Assembly: GCA_013813955.1 (NCBI GenBank)
Contig: JACCQW010000124.1
Span: 1 to 6,103, forward strand
Origin: Solirubrobacterales bacterium
Lineage (GTDB): Bacteria; Actinomycetota; Thermoleophilia; Solirubrobacterales; Solirubrobacteraceae
DNA: 6,103 nucleotides
Reading direction: 5' to 3'
Shown here: piece by piece, positions 5,402-6,103 of the stretch
How positions within the stretch are numbered: position 1 is the first letter of the stretch
How the letters are laid out: every line of letters begins with the position of its first letter
Program-made: the position numbers and the translations under genes
The notes under the pieces: generated by a model
Seen by the model: the letters and a program-made list of their open reading frames with translations, nothing else
Databases searched by the model: none
What the model was told of the DNA's origin: nothing

Positions 5402-6103
5402 TCATGCGCTCATGCCGCCGTCGACGAACAGGGTCGTCCCGGTGACGTAGGAGGCTGCGTCGGAGGCCAGGAACCGCACGGCGGCCGCGACCTCCTCGGG
5501 CCTGCCGGCCCTCCGGGCGGGCACCGCGGCCAGCACCTCCGCCGGCACGTCCGCGGTCATCTCCGTCTCTATGTACCCCGGGGCGACGGCGTTAACCGTC
5601 ACGCCGCGACGGGCGACCTCGGCGGCGACGGTCTTGGTCATGCCGATGAGCCCCGCCTTGGCGGCCGCGTAGTTGGCCTGCCCGGCGTTGGCGCGCGGGC
5701 CGACGACGGAGGCGATGTTGACGACGCGCCCGTAGCGCGCGCGGACCATTCCCTTCAGGCCGCGCCGGGTCATGCGGAAGGCGGCGTTGAGGTTGGTGTT
5801 CAGGACATCGTCCCACTGCTCGTCGGCCAGGCTCAGGGCGAGTCCGTCGGCGCGCACGCCGGCGTTGTTGACCACGGCGAGGACGGGGCCGAGGCTCTCC
5901 TCGGCCTCGGTGACGATGCGCTCCGGGGTGTCGGGATCGGTCACGTCGCCGCCGACCGCGGCGGCCTGGCCGCCGGCGGTGACGATAGCGTCGACGGTCT
6001 CGGCCGCGGCCGCTTCGTCAGCGCGGTAGCCGACGGCGACCAGCCAGCCGGCGGCTCCCAGCTCGCGGGCGATCGCGGCGCCGATGCCGCGCGAGCCGCC
6101 GGT
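5402..6103 (-). CDS. fabG: 3-oxoacyl-[acyl-carrier-protein] reductase (FabG), N-terminus cut by the right window edge
   Basis: The frame is open from the window edge to the TGA at 5404-5402, giving 233 visible residues; the first one is the Thr of the cofactor-binding TGGSRGIG motif, so only about 7-15 N-terminal residues should be missing. Seen (numbering from the first visible residue): TGxxxGxG 1-8, GDVTD (52-56), NNAG (79-82), N104 in LNTNLNAAF, S132 in NIASVVG, Y145 and K149 in NYAAAKAG, PGYIETEMT (175-183) and the C-terminal VDGGMSA. The Asn-Ser-Tyr-Lys catalytic set is complete. The enzyme reduces 3-oxoacyl-ACP to 3-hydroxyacyl-ACP with NADPH, the second step of elongation. The YNAG/ IETEMT region is FabG-like, and location directly ahead of acpP and fabF supports that role over a generic SDR. 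A GTG at 5944 lies downstream of the cofactor motif and cannot be the real start. Confidence 0.93.
   Translation of the reverse strand, partial: TGGSRGIGAAIARELGAAGWLVAVGYRADEAAAAETVDAIVTAGGQAAAVGGDVTDPDTPERIVTEAEESLGPVLAVVNNAGVRADGLALSLADEQWDDVLNTNLNAAFRMTRRGLKGMVRARYGRVVNIASVVGPRANAGQANYAAAKAGLIGMTKTVAAEVARRGVTVNAVAPGYIETEMTADVPAEVLAAVPARRAGRPEEVAAAVRFLASDAASYVTGTTLFVDGGMSA

Overview
The window is very GC-rich and every gene I can support lies on the minus strand, so it reads right to left as one tight operon. The GC-rich third codon positions, an InhA-like actinobacterial enoyl reductase, an AccD6-like acyl-CoA carboxylase beta subunit inside a fatty-acid operon and a WS/DGAT acyltransferase together suggest a high-GC actinobacterium. 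A Thermoleophilia/Solirubrobacterales-type or Streptomyces/mycobacteria-related lineage is plausible, but the genus cannot be read from the sequence.

Layout in transcription order: (1) 6103-5402, fabG ketoacyl-ACP reductase, cut at its N-terminus by the right window edge; (2) 5360-5112, acyl carrier protein with a strong ribosome-binding site of its own; (3) 5101-3902, ketoacyl-ACP synthase II (fabF) with a GTG start; (4) 3905-2454, acyl-CoA carboxylase carboxyltransferase beta subunit (accD type); (5) 2454-1678, enoyl-ACP reductase (fabI/inhA type); (6) 1681-590, an extended short-chain dehydrogenase of the thioester-reductase / fatty-acyl reductase type (NAD_binding_4); (7) 590-1, the N-terminal 196 residues of a wax ester synthase / diacylglycerol acyltransferase (WS/DGAT), cut by the left window edge. 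The last four junctions are 1- or 4-base stop/start overlaps (ATGA or TGATG). The longest gap is the 41-base leader before the ACP, so no stretch over 300 bases lacks a gene, and I see no internal terminator or promoter.

How they could work together: the carboxylase supplies malonyl (or methylmalonyl) units, and FabF, FabG and FabI with the ACP perform condensation, ketoreduction and enoyl reduction. The dehydratase, FabD and FabH are not in view. The two distal genes are not part of ordinary fatty acid synthesis: a putative acyl-thioester reductase (acyl to aldehyde or alcohol) and an acyltransferase that typically esterifies alcohols or diacylglycerol. The most interesting reading is that the operon joins type II fatty acid synthesis directly to wax ester or other neutral-lipid production. 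The family assignments rest on visible motifs; the pathway link is inference from gene order.
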